A stretch of DNA of 64,000 bases from Pseudolactococcus raffinolactis NBRC 100932 (GCF_001591765.1 NZ_BCVN01000002.1:1-64000), one strand, 5' to 3'; positions 43,947-53,444 are shown, numbered from the stretch's first letter. Translations and numbers: made by a program. Notes: generated from the letters alone by a model not told the origin.

Positions 43947-44916
43947 ATGGATAAATTAGCACTATTTGTAGAAAATGCACAAGTTATCAAAAAAAATTTG
44001 TCTTTCAAAATGCACTAACCAAAAGATTGGTAGCGCTTACGTATGCGCAAGAAGGCAAGCAAATTGATTGCGATGCGATTAAAGTTTGTCAGGATATGAT
44101 GAAGCAAAACACGGGGATTTTTTCTACTTTTCGAGGCGATATGGGTTTGTATATTGCGACCTTGCTGTCTTTGACTGAAGATCCTCAGGCAGTTTTTAGA
44201 GAAACGTTGATAGTTTATGATTTTCTCAAGGCTGAAAGATTTCGGGCATCTGATTTTCTTATCGTTGCAGCATTTCAAGTCGCTTCGCAGTCCCAGAAAT
44301 CGGATTATGCGCGTGTGATACAACGGACACGAGCTTTCTATGATGACATGAAAGCCAAACATTTTTTCTATACAGGTGCAGACGATTATATCTTTGCGAC
44401 GATGTTGGGCTTGGGCAATCTGGATGTTACAGCAAGTACGGCGCGCATTGAAAAAATTTATGATTTTTTGAAAAATGAATTCTGGACGAAAAATAGTGTA
44501 CAGACTTTGGCGCAAGTACTAGTACTTGGTGAATCAGATGATGCGGGTGTTGATCGTGTATTAGTTTTGCGTGACGCCTTCCGTTCAGAAAAAATTAAGT
44601 TGGACAAGGCTTATACCTTGCCAATTTTAGGTATTCTTGCCTTGTTACCTGTTGATAGCAATAGCCTTATTCCTGAGATTGATAGGGCACAGGCATTTTT
44701 GAGAAATCAAAAAGATTTCGGTTCATTTTCTGTTTCGCAACAAGAATTGTTGATGCTTGCAGCATCAATGGTTGTGAATGATTTTGCAGATAAGTTCAAG
44801 GATGAATGACGAGGGCAGCACTTTCGACAAGTATTACGTCTATTATGATTGCTCAACAAACTGCTATGATTGCAATGCTTGCTGCGGCAACTACAGTATC
44901 ATCTGCTTCAACATAA
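43947..44916 (+). pseudogene. DUF4003 gene broken by two frameshifts
   Basis: The start ATG 43947 (AGGAG upstream) encodes MDKLALFVENAQVIKK, then an A8 tract (43989-43996) throws the frame; the next frame gives FVFQNALTKRLVALTYAQEGK and continues to a TGA at 44807-44809. A third frame, beginning at ATG 44806, encodes 36 residues with AQQTAMIAMLAAATTVSSAST, the Ala/Ser-rich end usual in DUF4003 proteins. Both transitions correspond to the loss of one base. The protein family has no known function. Sequencing error in the A8 tract is possible, but two independent shifts favour real decay or a variable tract. Confidence 0.75.
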
Positions 44917-44933
44917 ACATTATAAGAAAGTGT

Positions 44934-45482
44934 GTGATTTTTATTTATGAGATAACAAAGTATGCCTCACCAATTGGCATGATTACGCTAGCGAGTGATG
45001 GTCAAAATGTCATCGGTCTGTGGTTGGAAGGTCAAAAATATCACGGAGAAACGCTATTTGAAGAATGGGTAGAAAATGATCGTCTACCTGTATTTGAGCT
45101 TGCTAAACAATGGTTAGATCAGTATTTCGCAGGTGAAGCACCAGCCATAGCAGACCTGCCTTTAGCCCCAATTGGCAGCGAATTTAGGCAAGCCGTCTGG
45201 AAAATTTTAGAAGAAATCCCCTACGGTCAAGTCGTGACCTATGGCCAGATTGCTGAAAAAATGGCATTAGACATGGGCAGATCAACCATGTCTAGTCAAG
45301 CTGTGGGTGGCGCTGTCGGTCATAATCCGATTTCGATCATTATCCCTTGCCACCGTGTCGTCGGAAGTGATGGCAGTCTGACTGGCTATGCTGGTGGGTT
45401 GCCCAATAAAATCAAGCTATTGACCCTGGAAGGTGTTGATATGACCGATTTATACGTCCCGAAACAGGGCACAGCGCTTTAA
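44934..45482 (+). CDS. ogt: Methylated-DNA-protein-cysteine methyltransferase
   Basis: A 182-residue suicide repair protein that removes O6-methyl from guanine. The active Cys is in IIIPCHRVVG, with the DNA-binding helix region RSTMSSQAVGGAVGHNP. The family begins around YEITKYASPIGMI, so I use GTG 44934; longer readings run into the DUF4003 end. No strong ribosome site is visible at the GTG. Closed by a bidirectional terminator. Confidence 0.9.
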   Translation: MIFIYEITKYASPIGMITLASDGQNVIGLWLEGQKYHGETLFEEWVENDRLPVFELAKQWLDQYFAGEAPAIADLPLAPIGSEFRQAVWKILEEIPYGQVVTYGQIAEKMALDMGRSTMSSQAVGGAVGHNPISIIIPCHRVVGSDGSLTGYAGGLPNKIKLLTLEGVDMTDLYVPKQGTAL

Positions 45483-45495
45483 TAATCTAAAAAAT

Positions 45496-45543
45496 AAAAC
45501 TACAGAAAAGCATCTGGCTCTTCTGTAGTTTATTAAAACTATA
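45496..45543. terminator. Bidirectional terminator between ogt and yueI
   Basis: AAACTACAGAA (45497-45507) and TTCTGTAGTTT (45531-45541) form a perfect stem. Confidence 0.85.
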
Positions 45544-45558
45544 AGCTTTTGCGGCAGT

Positions 45559-46008
45559 TTAACCAAACAGTTTAGAGAAAAAGCCTTTTTTCTGAGGAGG
45601 AGGAGCGGGTGTTTCGTCTAAAATGAGATCAGGAAAAACATCGGTTAATTCAATCTTATCCTGATTGATGGCATGATCTGTATGAATGACCAGTCCATAC
45701 TGATCAGAAGCAGCTTCAGTTAAAATCTGGCCCTCAAAATGATGGTCAGTGGCTAATTTCAGATAATAACCAGTCAAGTCATCTGGTAAATCACCACAAA
45801 TTTTGACAAAAATTGGCTGTTCTGCCATGTCAAAATGGCTCAAAATACGTTCAAAAGCTGTTTTTACTTGAGGTGTCTTAGCATCATCAAAAGTGATGGC
45901 AAGAAAAATACGCTCACGAAAAGTGTTCAGGTACAATTTTTGTTCATCGGGATTTAGTCGATATTCACCGCTTGAGGCGCGATCAAGCCTATTTTCTAAA
46001 TTCGTCAT
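45559..46008 (-). CDS. yueI: YueI family protein
   Basis: A 149-residue DUF1694 (YueI) protein: LENRLDRASSGEYRLNPDEQKLYLNTFRERI at the N-terminus and a Pro-rich stretch before a basic GFFSKLFG end. Cytosolic, function unknown. On the minus strand TGG-TAAAAT (-10 at 46020-46015) is six bases before the ATG, so it is predicted leaderless, as is the divergent gene beginning at 46096. Confidence 0.85.
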   Translation of the reverse strand: MTNLENRLDRASSGEYRLNPDEQKLYLNTFRERIFLAITFDDAKTPQVKTAFERILSHFDMAEQPIFVKICGDLPDDLTGYYLKLATDHHFEGQILTEAASDQYGLVIHTDHAINQDKIELTDVFPDLILDETPAPPPQKKGFFSKLFG

Positions 46009-46080
46009 ACTGTCATTTTACCATAAATAAACCGTTTTCATTGTAAAATACTTTTTTTCTATGCGACTTTCAAGTCAATA

Positions 46081-46089
46081 TGTTATAAT
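46081..46089 (+). promoter_or_regulatory. Extended -10 of the acetyltransferase gene (leaderless type)
   Basis: TGT-TATAAT (46081-46089), six bases, ATG 46096. The divergent yueI promoter has the same geometry. Confidence 0.7.
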
Positions 46090-46095
46090 ACAGTC

Positions 46096-46647
46096 ATGAA
46101 TATCTACGAGAAATTGGCAACTTTCAGTGTTATTGAAACGCCACGGCTGATCTTGCGCCCTTTGTCTATGACGGACGCAGAAGATATGTTTGACTATGCT
46201 AGTAAACCAGAAAACTTGGTTTACGTTTTTCCTGCGCATCATAATCTAGCAGAAACACGTGCGACAATTGCGGCTTTATTCATGAAAGAACCCTTGGGCA
46301 AATGGGCCATGGAATTGAAGGCAACGTCTGCTATGATTGGCACGATTACATTTGTGAAACTAGATGAGAGAGCGAGAACAGCAGAAATTGGGTATACGCT
46401 TAACCAGACCTATTGGGGACAGGGGTTTATGACAGAAGCAGTTCGAACTTTAGCTGAGATTAGCTTGACTGAGTTTGGTTTGTGTCATCTGGATATCGTC
46501 GTCGATTCAGAAAATATAGGATCCTGCAAGGTCGCAGAAAAGTCAGGCTTTAGCCTGCAAGAAAACTATAAAGCACTCAATCCTTACACCAAAATTTTGA
46601 GAAATTTCAAGCGCTTTAGAAAGGTTAATCAGGTAGAACATGAGTAA
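46096..46647 (+). CDS. RimJ/RimL-type GNAT acetyltransferase
   Basis: A 183-residue GNAT enzyme: ETPRLILRPLSMTDAEDMFDYASKPE at the start, IGYTLNQTYWGQGFMTEAVRTL for acetyl-CoA binding and VVDSENIGSCKVAEKSGF near the end, as in ribosomal-protein N-acetyltransferases of the RimJ/RimL group. Actual substrate unknown. It overlaps spxR by eight bases and heads that operon. Confidence 0.88.
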   Translation: MNIYEKLATFSVIETPRLILRPLSMTDAEDMFDYASKPENLVYVFPAHHNLAETRATIAALFMKEPLGKWAMELKATSAMIGTITFVKLDERARTAEIGYTLNQTYWGQGFMTEAVRTLAEISLTEFGLCHLDIVVDSENIGSCKVAEKSGFSLQENYKALNPYTKILRNFKRFRKVNQVEHE

Positions 46648-47923
46648 ACACCAAGAATTACTAGACTACATCGATGATTTGGAAATTGGCAAGAAGGTCA
46701 GTGTTCGTGGGCTTGCGACCCGCCTCAAAGTCTCTGATGGCACAGCCTATCGCGCGATTAAGGAAGCACAGGCGCGTGGACTCGTTTCTATTAATGACCG
46801 TTCAGGTACAACGCGGATTGCCACTCAGGAACAGCGCGTGATTGAAACCCTGACCTTTGGCGAGATTGCTAAAATCGCCAGTGCCGAAGTCATGGCAGGA
46901 GAAGCCGGTTTAACCCAGGCCTTCAGCAAGTTTGCTATCGCTGCCATGACTAAAGAAAATATTCGAAAATACTTGACACATGGTGGTTTAGTGATCGTAG
47001 GGGACCGGACATCCATCCAATTACTAGCCCTACAAGAAGGCAATGCTGTCTTAATTACAGGTGGTGTTGATATTGAACCACAAGTGTTAGACTATGCCAA
47101 TGAGCAAGCGATACCGGTATTACGGACGGATTTTGATACCTTTACCGTTGCTAGTCGGATTAACCGCGCGCTTTCTAATGAACTGATCAAAAAAGAAATC
47201 ACGACGGTAGCAGATGTCTATCAAAGTCAAGCGCCGACCCTTTATGAAATTTCGACGGTTAAAGACTATTTAGATTTGGTCAAGAAAACCAATGGTTCCA
47301 GATTTGCAGTTATCAACCAACATAAGTTAGTTGTTGGCGTGGTCAGTATGCGAGATGTCACAGGTAAGAAAAATAGTACAACTATTGATAAAGTCATGAC
47401 CCGCAATCCCAAACTGGCTAAGTTTGACATGACAGTTGCTTCAACCAGTCAGAAGATGATTTTTGATGGCTATGACATGATGCCTGTGGTCAATAGCGAC
47501 AGTACTTATGCAGGGATTATCAGTAAGTCAGACATGCTTCGGAGTATGCAGGAGTCTTCTGAACAAAGCCAATTTTCACATACGATGACGGATGATGTGG
47601 CACGTGCTGTAAAAGAAGTGCAATCCTATTACACCTTTACAGTAGAGCCATTCATGATGAATAATGTTGGTAACATTGCCAATGGGATGATGGCTGAGAT
47701 TATCAGTAATATCACCGATCGCGTCATGACCAAAACGAAAAATAAAAATATTATTATCGAATCGATGAGCATTTATTTTATGGGTGCCGTTGCCATTGAT
47801 GACGAACTGGAAGTTTATCCGAAAATTATCAGTGAGTCAAGACTTGGCGCGACCATTGATTTTGAGGTCTATCTGGATTACCAGATCATCAGCAAGATTT
47901 TAGTCACCCTACAAATTAACTAG
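46640..47923 (+). CDS. spxR: SpxR-like CBS/hotdog-domain regulator
   Basis: A 427-residue cytosolic regulator with four parts: N-terminal winged helix (VSVRGLATRLKVSDGTAYRAIKEAQ), DRTGG domain (about 70-190, with LITGGVDIEP), a pair of CBS domains (about 195-310, VMTRNPKLAKFDM), and a C-terminal hotdog domain (about 320-427). This architecture is that of SpxR of Streptococcus pneumoniae, which raises spxB expression and links it to energy state. It sits before the DHH phosphatase, as in streptococci. Confidence 0.88.
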   Translation: MSKHQELLDYIDDLEIGKKVSVRGLATRLKVSDGTAYRAIKEAQARGLVSINDRSGTTRIATQEQRVIETLTFGEIAKIASAEVMAGEAGLTQAFSKFAIAAMTKENIRKYLTHGGLVIVGDRTSIQLLALQEGNAVLITGGVDIEPQVLDYANEQAIPVLRTDFDTFTVASRINRALSNELIKKEITTVADVYQSQAPTLYEISTVKDYLDLVKKTNGSRFAVINQHKLVVGVVSMRDVTGKKNSTTIDKVMTRNPKLAKFDMTVASTSQKMIFDGYDMMPVVNSDSTYAGIISKSDMLRSMQESSEQSQFSHTMTDDVARAVKEVQSYYTFTVEPFMMNNVGNIANGMMAEIISNITDRVMTKTKNKNIIIESMSIYFMGAVAIDDELEVYPKIISESRLGATIDFEVYLDYQIISKILVTLQIN

Positions 47924-47943
47924 AAAAAGGATTATAACCCTCT

Positions 47944-48879
47944 ATGAACGACATTTTAGATAAAATCAAAGCCTACGACGAGATCGTGATTCATCGCCAT
48001 AAAAATCCAGATCCGGATGCCTTGGGGAGCCAATTGGGTTTGCGGGACATCTTACGGACGAATTTTCCAGATAAAAAAATCTCAGCAGTTGGGTTTGATG
48101 AGCCGACGCTTGCCTTTATTGGCCAGATGGATCAGCTGACTGATGAGACTTTCAAAGGGAAACTTGTCATTGTGACAGATACGGCGAATACACCTCGTAT
48201 TGATGATGCGCGGTATCAGACGGGTGATTTTCTGATCAAGATCGATCACCATCCTAATGATGATGCCTATGGAAATTTATTAGCCGTTGATACGACAGCA
48301 AGTTCAGCGTCAGAAATCATTGCGAATTTTGCCTTTGAAAATGACTTGCAGGTTTCTGATGATGCAGCAAGAGTCTTGTACGCAGGGATTGTTGGCGATA
48401 CGGGACGTTTTCTTTATCCAGCGACAACACCCAAAACGCTTTACACTGCTGCAAAATTAGCAGAGCATAGCTTTGATAGAGCAGGCCTCATGCGTGAAAT
48501 GGATTCTTTTGATATGAAAATCGCTAGACTCCAAGGCTACGTCTATGAAAATCTTGAAATTTCACCTGAAGGTGTGGCGCGAATTTTTATCACACAAGAG
48601 CTGATGAAAAATCATGGTATCTCAGATTCTGAAACATCAGCCATTGTCTCTGCACCAGGAAAAATTAAAGAAATCCAAACCTGGGCGATTTTTGTTGAGC
48701 AGCCTGATGGTCATTTTCGAGTTAGAATGCGCTCAAAAGTCGCCCCGATTAATGACATTGCCAAAGAGCATGCAGGTGGTGGTCATCCGCTGGCCAGTGG
48801 TGCTAACAGCTATTCAGCACAAGAAAATGATGACATCTTCCAAGAATTAAGAAATAATTTAGTTGCTTTTAAGAAATAG
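47944..48879 (+). CDS. nrnA: DHH-family pAp phosphatase/nanoRNase
   Basis: A 311-residue DHH/DHHA1 phosphoesterase. Metal-binding motifs: HRHKNPDPDALGSQ, the Asp in VTDTANTPRI, KIDHHPNDD, GIVGDTGRF; DHHA1 GGGHPLASGA at the C-terminus. NrnA-type enzymes degrade short oligoribonucleotides and dephosphorylate pAp; related enzymes cleave pApA from c-di-AMP turnover. It is 20 bases after spxR in one operon. Confidence 0.88.
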   Translation: MNDILDKIKAYDEIVIHRHKNPDPDALGSQLGLRDILRTNFPDKKISAVGFDEPTLAFIGQMDQLTDETFKGKLVIVTDTANTPRIDDARYQTGDFLIKIDHHPNDDAYGNLLAVDTTASSASEIIANFAFENDLQVSDDAARVLYAGIVGDTGRFLYPATTPKTLYTAAKLAEHSFDRAGLMREMDSFDMKIARLQGYVYENLEISPEGVARIFITQELMKNHGISDSETSAIVSAPGKIKEIQTWAIFVEQPDGHFRVRMRSKVAPINDIAKEHAGGGHPLASGANSYSAQENDDIFQELRNNLVAFKK

Positions 48880-48888
48880 TGGTATAAT
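48880..48888 (+). promoter_or_regulatory. Extended -10 of the HD-domain gene (leaderless type)
   Basis: TGG-TATAAT overlapping the end of nrnA; -10 at 48883-48888, six bases, ATG 48895. Confidence 0.7.
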
Positions 48889-48894
48889 TGTTTT

Positions 48895-49401
48895 ATGACT
48901 AAAAAAGATTTTCCCTGGCTGTACGATGCTGAGTACATGTCCTATGTCGGTGGGCTCTTAGAGACACCAGAAGTTCAAAAATTAAATGAGTTTACACATC
49001 ACTACATTTCAACGCGCTTGCTCCATTCTTTGAATGTCAGCTACACCGCTTACAAAATTTCCAAAAAATTTGGTTGGAACAAAAAAGCAACGGCTCGTGC
49101 AGGACTTTTACATGACCTCTTTTACTATGACTGGCGGGAAACGAAATTTGCCGAAGGCAGTCATGCCTATGTTCATCCAAGAATCGCCTACCAAAACGCC
49201 CAAAAATTGACGACGATTTCAAAATTAGAAAAAGACATCATCATCAAACATATGTGGGGCGCAACCATTGCACCACCACGTTATAAAGAAAGTTTTGTCG
49301 TGACTTTCGTTGATGATTATGTGGCCATTAAGGAATGGACACAGTTGATGAAGATGAAATGGAAACATCATAAACTGTTCAAGAAAGAAAAATTAAGTTA
49401 A
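48895..49401 (+). CDS. HD-domain metal-dependent phosphohydrolase-like protein
   Basis: A 168-residue HD-domain protein: HSLNVSYTAYKIS, GLLHDLFYYDW (the HD pair), HAYVHPRIAYQNA and IIKHMWGATI supply the usual metal ligands. HD proteins cleave phosphoesters, often nucleotides; the substrate is unknown. It begins from its own leaderless-type promoter within the end of nrnA and overlaps the next gene by one base. Confidence 0.85.
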   Translation: MTKKDFPWLYDAEYMSYVGGLLETPEVQKLNEFTHHYISTRLLHSLNVSYTAYKISKKFGWNKKATARAGLLHDLFYYDWRETKFAEGSHAYVHPRIAYQNAQKLTTISKLEKDIIIKHMWGATIAPPRYKESFVVTFVDDYVAIKEWTQLMKMKWKHHKLFKKEKLS

Positions 49402-49859
49402 TGAAATTGCAAAATCAAGACATCAAAATAGGTAAAACGATTGATGAACTAGTGGAAGGCGAGACCTTTAGTCTGTCCGAAACGATTAAAAATCGAGAAA
49501 TTTTACTTTATCTCGGTCTTACGAACGATGACAATCCGCTTTATTCGCAGTATGATTATATTAAGGAACTTGGTTTGACCAAGCCAGTGGTACCAACTGC
49601 TCTGATTTTCGGCATCATCACCTCAACGATTAACAAACATCTACCAGGTCCTGGTAGTCATGTGGTGAATGTCAATCTTAACCTCATTGAAAAGATTTTT
49701 CGCAATGACTTGTTAAGTTTCAATTTTGAAATTATCAAAATTGATACTAACAAAGATTTGGTAACGATTAACATTGAAATCATGAGAAATGAGGAACGAG
49801 TAGCAGATGCCATCGTCTTGGTGCAACCACCTTTAGAAGAGCTCACTGAATCAGAGTAA
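49401..49859 (+). CDS. MaoC-like hotdog-fold protein
   Basis: A 152-residue protein with features of MaoC-type hydratases: TKPVVPTALIFGIITSTINKHLPGPGSHVVNVNLNLIEKIF, corresponding to the core helix and strands of the hotdog fold. The hydratase-type Asp/His pair (LGLTNDDNPLYSQ in place of GDxNPLH) is only partly conserved, so enzyme activity is doubtful. It is coupled to the HD gene (stop and start overlap). Confidence 0.7.
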   Translation: MKLQNQDIKIGKTIDELVEGETFSLSETIKNREILLYLGLTNDDNPLYSQYDYIKELGLTKPVVPTALIFGIITSTINKHLPGPGSHVVNVNLNLIEKIFRNDLLSFNFEIIKIDTNKDLVTINIEIMRNEERVADAIVLVQPPLEELTESE

Positions 49860-49929
49860 TCAAGGCTTAGTGTTAGCACAAAAAAAGTTCCCAAATAAAC
49901 AGAGAAGAGTTTTCAAAAAGGAGGATATT

Positions 49930-50637
49930 ATGGATAATCAAATTTTCGAAATAAATCAAAATACAGGTAAATTTTCACTCGCTGATTTCTTCGCGCGTAT
50001 CTATGCTTTAGTTGGCATGGGGATTGCCGTCAGTGCTGTGGTAGCCTTCATCACATTGACAATGTTTGCTGATAATATCTCAGCAATCTTAACGGGTCAT
50101 ACATGGCTGTTATTCGTTTTATGGATTTTGGAAATGGTATTGGTCGTTGCCGTAACACCAATGGCTGCTAAAAATTCACCAATGGCCTTACCAGCCTTTA
50201 TCGGATTTTCAGCCCTCAATGGCTTTACCTTGACCTTTACCCTAGCCTATTTTAATCTCAGTAGCATTGCCATTGCTTTTGCCATTACGGCTGGTATGTT
50301 CTTCGCCCTTTCAGTCTTTGGTAAAACGACCAAACGTGACTTATCAGGCATGGGTAAAGCCATGTTTGCAGCCTTGATTGGGATTATCATCGCAAGCCTC
50401 GTTAACCTATTTGTCGGTTCTTCAGGCATGGACTTCATGATTTCAATTCTTTCAGTTATCGTCTTCTCAGGTTTGATCGCTTGGGATAACCAAAGAATCG
50501 AAGCACTTTATAACCAAGCCAACGGCAATGTAACCGACGGCTGGGCAGTGAGCATGGCCTTGAGCCTCTATCTTGACTTCATCAACCTTTTCATCTCAAT
50601 CTTGAGAATCTTCGGAGTTGGTGGCAGCAGAGATTAA
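49930..50637 (+). CDS. Bax inhibitor-1/YccA family membrane protein
   Basis: A 235-residue protein with seven predicted helices and the BI-1 pattern (SLADFFARIYALVGMGIAVSA, NGFTLTFTLAYF, LIAWDNQRIEALY, ALSLYLDFINLFISILRIFG). Bacterial members act as pH-dependent calcium leak channels in structural work (BsYetJ); the role here is unproven. Start at ATG 49930 after AAAGGAGGA; an upstream in-frame start would lack a ribosome site. Confidence 0.9.
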   Translation: MDNQIFEINQNTGKFSLADFFARIYALVGMGIAVSAVVAFITLTMFADNISAILTGHTWLLFVLWILEMVLVVAVTPMAAKNSPMALPAFIGFSALNGFTLTFTLAYFNLSSIAIAFAITAGMFFALSVFGKTTKRDLSGMGKAMFAALIGIIIASLVNLFVGSSGMDFMISILSVIVFSGLIAWDNQRIEALYNQANGNVTDGWAVSMALSLYLDFINLFISILRIFGVGGSRD

Positions 50638-50644
50638 GCATAAA

Positions 50645-50672
50645 TAATCATCCGAGAAAGATGATTTTTTTA
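50645..50672 (+). terminator. Terminator after the BI-1 gene
   Basis: AATCATC (50646-50652) and GATGATT (50660-50666), then a T run. Confidence 0.85.
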
Positions 50673-50719
50673 TTTTAAGGTCATTTTAATGTGAAAAATG
50701 GGGGAGGAAAATAAGCAGG

Positions 50720-51214
50720 ATGTTAAGCTACCAAAAAGTAGAGACGACAGAAACACTAGCACACTTATCAGATTTGATCCAAATCATTTGGCCGGAAGTC
50801 TTTACACCAGTGATCGGGGAAGCGCAAGTCGCCTATATGCTAGCGACATACCAGTCAGTCGAGCAAATCAAAAGGGAAATCAGTCAAGGCGTCCAGTATG
50901 ACTTGATCTTATTAGATGACCAGCCTGTCGGCTATCTCGCTTATGAGCTTCAAGACAGTCAGCTTTTTATCAGTAAAGTATACCTCTTATCAAGCTGTCG
51001 GGGTCAGGGACTATCGCGTCAAGTCTTTAAGCGTCTTGAGAACACCGCCAAACAATTTGGCAAGCATCAGTTGTACTTGCATGTAAATCGTTACAATGTG
51101 CGTGCTGTTGCCGTCTATCAGCACTATGACTTTGAGATTGTCAAGACAGTTGATACGCCCTTAGGTGACTTTATGCTGAATGATTACTGGATGACTAAAA
51201 GATTGCCTGATTAA
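50720..51214 (+). CDS. GNAT family N-acetyltransferase
   Basis: A 164-residue GNAT protein. Acetyl-CoA motif: SKVYLLSSCRGQGLSRQVFKRLE; C-terminal LHVNRYNVRAVAVYQHYDFEIVKTV. The N-terminal segment IWPEVFTPVIGEAQVAYML is typical of a small-molecule GNAT group in lactic acid bacteria. Substrate unknown. GGGAGGAA lies upstream of the ATG. Single gene between terminators. Confidence 0.85.
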   Translation: MLSYQKVETTETLAHLSDLIQIIWPEVFTPVIGEAQVAYMLATYQSVEQIKREISQGVQYDLILLDDQPVGYLAYELQDSQLFISKVYLLSSCRGQGLSRQVFKRLENTAKQFGKHQLYLHVNRYNVRAVAVYQHYDFEIVKTVDTPLGDFMLNDYWMTKRLPD

Positions 51215-51220
51215 AACAAG

Positions 51221-51250
51221 AAAAAACTGCCGAAAAATCGACAGTTTTTT
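51221..51250. terminator. Bidirectional terminator
   Basis: AAAAACTG-C-CGA (51222-51233) pairs with TCG-A-CAGTTTTT (51238-51249), between convergent genes. Confidence 0.85.
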
Positions 51251-51253
51251 GAT

Positions 51254-51976
51254 TTATTTAACAATCGCATGACTTGAAAGTGTTTGACCCGCTTGATCTT
51301 TGAGGATCAACCAAGAATTTGTCCCCGCAAAATAAAGCAAGTGACCAACTTCATTGACTGATTTTAAATGAATATCAGCTGTCGTCACAAAATCAGACCC
51401 GATGGCATCCGCATGTTCTTGACGCAAGGTCAGAGCAAATTTTTGAGAAAAACCAACAGACCCATCTTGATTCAAGGGCATATCTTGCTTCAGGACAGCA
51501 CCTTTTTTGATGACCATGTCGTTACGTTTTAACCACTGAACTTCAGCTTTCGCACCGTCATAATCAACATAAAAAGGTATCTCAGCAATTGCCTTGGTAA
51601 AGCGATACTGAGCCTTTCCTGAGCTTTTAGCGGGCGCAGCAGGTGTTTCTTGCATTGGTTTGAATTGATAGCCAAGGAGATCTAGATAGGGTGTGAGCTT
51701 GTCCAGATAAGCCGTCAAGACTTTCGTTTGATGACTCGGAACTTTTTGATCCGTCAGATATTTTTTAAAATAAGTGGGATCAATATCTACTGGTAGGCTG
51801 AAAACGAGGGCACGATCAGCTTTCGCTTTTTGCATGACAAGGTTTGGTCCCTTGAAGTAGCAGACTGCTTGAGAATTGTCAGCTACTAAGGCTGCCAAAT
51901 CCTGCACCTCAAGCTGTCCTAATTCATCTGGAAAGACAAGGGTCAAGCCCTTCTCACCAAAACTTGCCGTCATCAT
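51254..51976 (-). CDS. Uncharacterised 240-residue protein coupled to serS
   Basis: No family recognised. The protein is soluble, without signal peptide or membrane segment. An N-terminal part (about 1-100) of strands ends at a Pro/Ala-rich linker ([13 protein letters not shown], about residues 109-121), followed by a second compact part with [20 protein letters not shown] and [19 protein letters not shown]. It overlaps the serS stop by four bases and is probably cotranscribed with serS under T-box control. A role linked to translation is only a guess from position. Confidence 0.7.
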   Translation of the reverse strand: MMTASFGEKGLTLVFPDELGQLEVQDLAALVADNSQAVCYFKGPNLVMQKAKADRALVFSLPVDIDPTYFKKYLTDQKVPSHQTKVLTAYLDKLTPYLDLLGYQFKPMQETPAAPAKSSGKAQYRFTKAIAEIPFYVDYDGAKAEVQWLKRNDMVIKKGAVLKQDMPLNQDGSVGFSQKFALTLRQEHADAIGSDFVTTADIHLKSVNEVGHLLYFAGTNSWLILKDQAGQTLSSHAIVK

Positions 51977-53241
51977 TTGATCACATCAACGCCGCCAAGA
52001 TAAGGGCGAAGGACTTCAGGAATGGTAATAGACCCGTCAGCATTTTGGTAGTTTTCAAGTACAGCAGCGACAGTACGACCAACCGCTAAACCAGAACCAT
52101 TGAGGGTGTGAAGGAGCTGTGTTTTACCTGCTTCATCACGGTAACGGATTTGGGCACGACGTGCTTGGAAATCTCCCGTATTAGAACAAGAAGAAATTTC
52201 ACGGTAAGTGTGTTGTGATGGAATCCAGACTTCTAAGTCATAAGTTTTAGCAGCAGAGAAGCCCATATCACCAGTTGATAAAGCGACAACACGATAGGCT
52301 AAGCCTAATTTTTCAAGAATATTACCAGCATTAGCGACCATTTTATCAAGTTCTTGATAAGACGTTTCTGGCTTAGAAAACTTAACCATCTCTACTTTGT
52401 GGAATTGGTGCAAGCGAATGAGACCACGTGTATCACGGCCAGCTGACCCCGCTTCAGAACGAAATGATGGGCTCATAGCAGTGAAATAGATTGGTAGTTC
52501 GCTACCGTCAATAATTTCATTGCGATAGTAGTTAGTTAAAGGGACTTCAGCAGTTGGAATTAAAACAAAATCGCTATCTGCTAATTCAAAAGTATCTTCT
52601 TTGAATTTCGGATATTGACCTGTACCGTACATTGAGTCGTGGTTAACCATGTAAGGTGTGATCATTTCAGTGTAGCCTTCTTTGGCATGCTCATCTAGCA
52701 TGAAGTTGTAGAGTGCGCGCTCAAGACGTGCGCCCAAACCTTTATAGAATAAGAAGCGTGATCCAGTGACTTTAGCGCCACGTTCCCAGTCCAAAATGCC
52801 TAATTTTTCTCCCAAATCCCAATGCGCTTGTGGTTCAAAATCAAAGTTTGGCACTTCACCCACTCGTTTGACTTCGACATTATCATCTTCGTCAGCACCG
52901 ATAGGGACATCGTCAGCGGGGATATTAGGTAGCGTTTCGAGAATACCTGTCACTTTTTCATCGAAGAAAGTCAACTCTGAGTCGAGTGCCTTGATCTGAC
53001 TTGAAACTTCCTGCATTTGCGCGATTGCAGTGCTAGCATCTTCCTTGTTACGTTTGGCAAGGCCAATGGCTTCAGACGCCTCATTACGTTGCTTTTTGAG
53101 GTCTTCCGTTTCGATAATTAACTCACGTCTTTTAGCATCGAAATCACGTAATTCATAGAGTTTTTCAGATGCCACACCACGTGTTTTGAGTTTGGCTTCT
53201 ACCTCATCAAATTGGTTGCGAATTTGTTTAATGTCTAACAT
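51973..53241 (-). CDS. serS: Seryl-tRNA synthetase
   Basis: A 422-residue class II aminoacyl-tRNA synthetase. The N-terminal coiled-coil arm (about 25-105, [20 protein letters not shown]) binds the tRNA-Ser long arm. Class II motif 2 is in [25 protein letters not shown] and motif 3 in [19 protein letters not shown] start at the ATG at 53241 ([11 protein letters not shown]) because CGGAGGAC precedes it; a longer in-frame reading would enter the T-box terminator. Confidence 0.97.
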   Translation of the reverse strand: MLDIKQIRNQFDEVEAKLKTRGVASEKLYELRDFDAKRRELIIETEDLKKQRNEASEAIGLAKRNKEDASTAIAQMQEVSSQIKALDSELTFFDEKVTGILETLPNIPADDVPIGADEDDNVEVKRVGEVPNFDFEPQAHWDLGEKLGILDWERGAKVTGSRFLFYKGLGARLERALYNFMLDEHAKEGYTEMITPYMVNHDSMYGTGQYPKFKEDTFELADSDFVLIPTAEVPLTNYYRNEIIDGSELPIYFTAMSPSFRSEAGSAGRDTRGLIRLHQFHKVEMVKFSKPETSYQELDKMVANAGNILEKLGLAYRVVALSTGDMGFSAAKTYDLEVWIPSQHTYREISSCSNTGDFQARRAQIRYRDEAGKTQLLHTLNGSGLAVGRTVAAVLENYQNADGSITIPEVLRPYLGGVDVIK

Positions 53242-53254
53242 AGCTGTCCTCCGA

Positions 53255-53438
53255 GTAATGAAAAAGATGCCTTCAAAATGAACAGGGCGTTTTTCAACAC
53301 GGTTCCACCTGTCTTGCTTTGAAAGCATCTCGTTTTTATTATGATCTGTTTAAGGGCGGTAGAATTTCATACTAACCAAGGAGTTGCTTGCAACAACCGC
53401 AACCTTTCTAAACCAATGATTAGCATTACTTATCCGCT
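53255..53438 (-). promoter_or_regulatory. T-box riboswitch of serS
   Basis: On the minus strand the leader contains the T-box word GACAGGTGGAACCGTG (around 53282-53297), a terminator arm pair AGATGC(T)TTCAAA / TTTGAA(G)GCATCT followed by TTTTT, and a stem I closed by GCGG/CCGC. A candidate specifier codon TCT (serine) is at 53363-53361, within AAATTCTACC. Uncharged tRNA-Ser would favour antitermination and serS expression. Confidence 0.85.
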
Positions 53439-53444
53439 AAACAC

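Noticed and set aside
44015..44515. Minus-strand reading frame of 166 codons inside the DUF4003 gene
   Set aside because: It overlaps a sense-strand region with clear family similarity, has no ribosome site, and shows a composition typical of a shadow frame.
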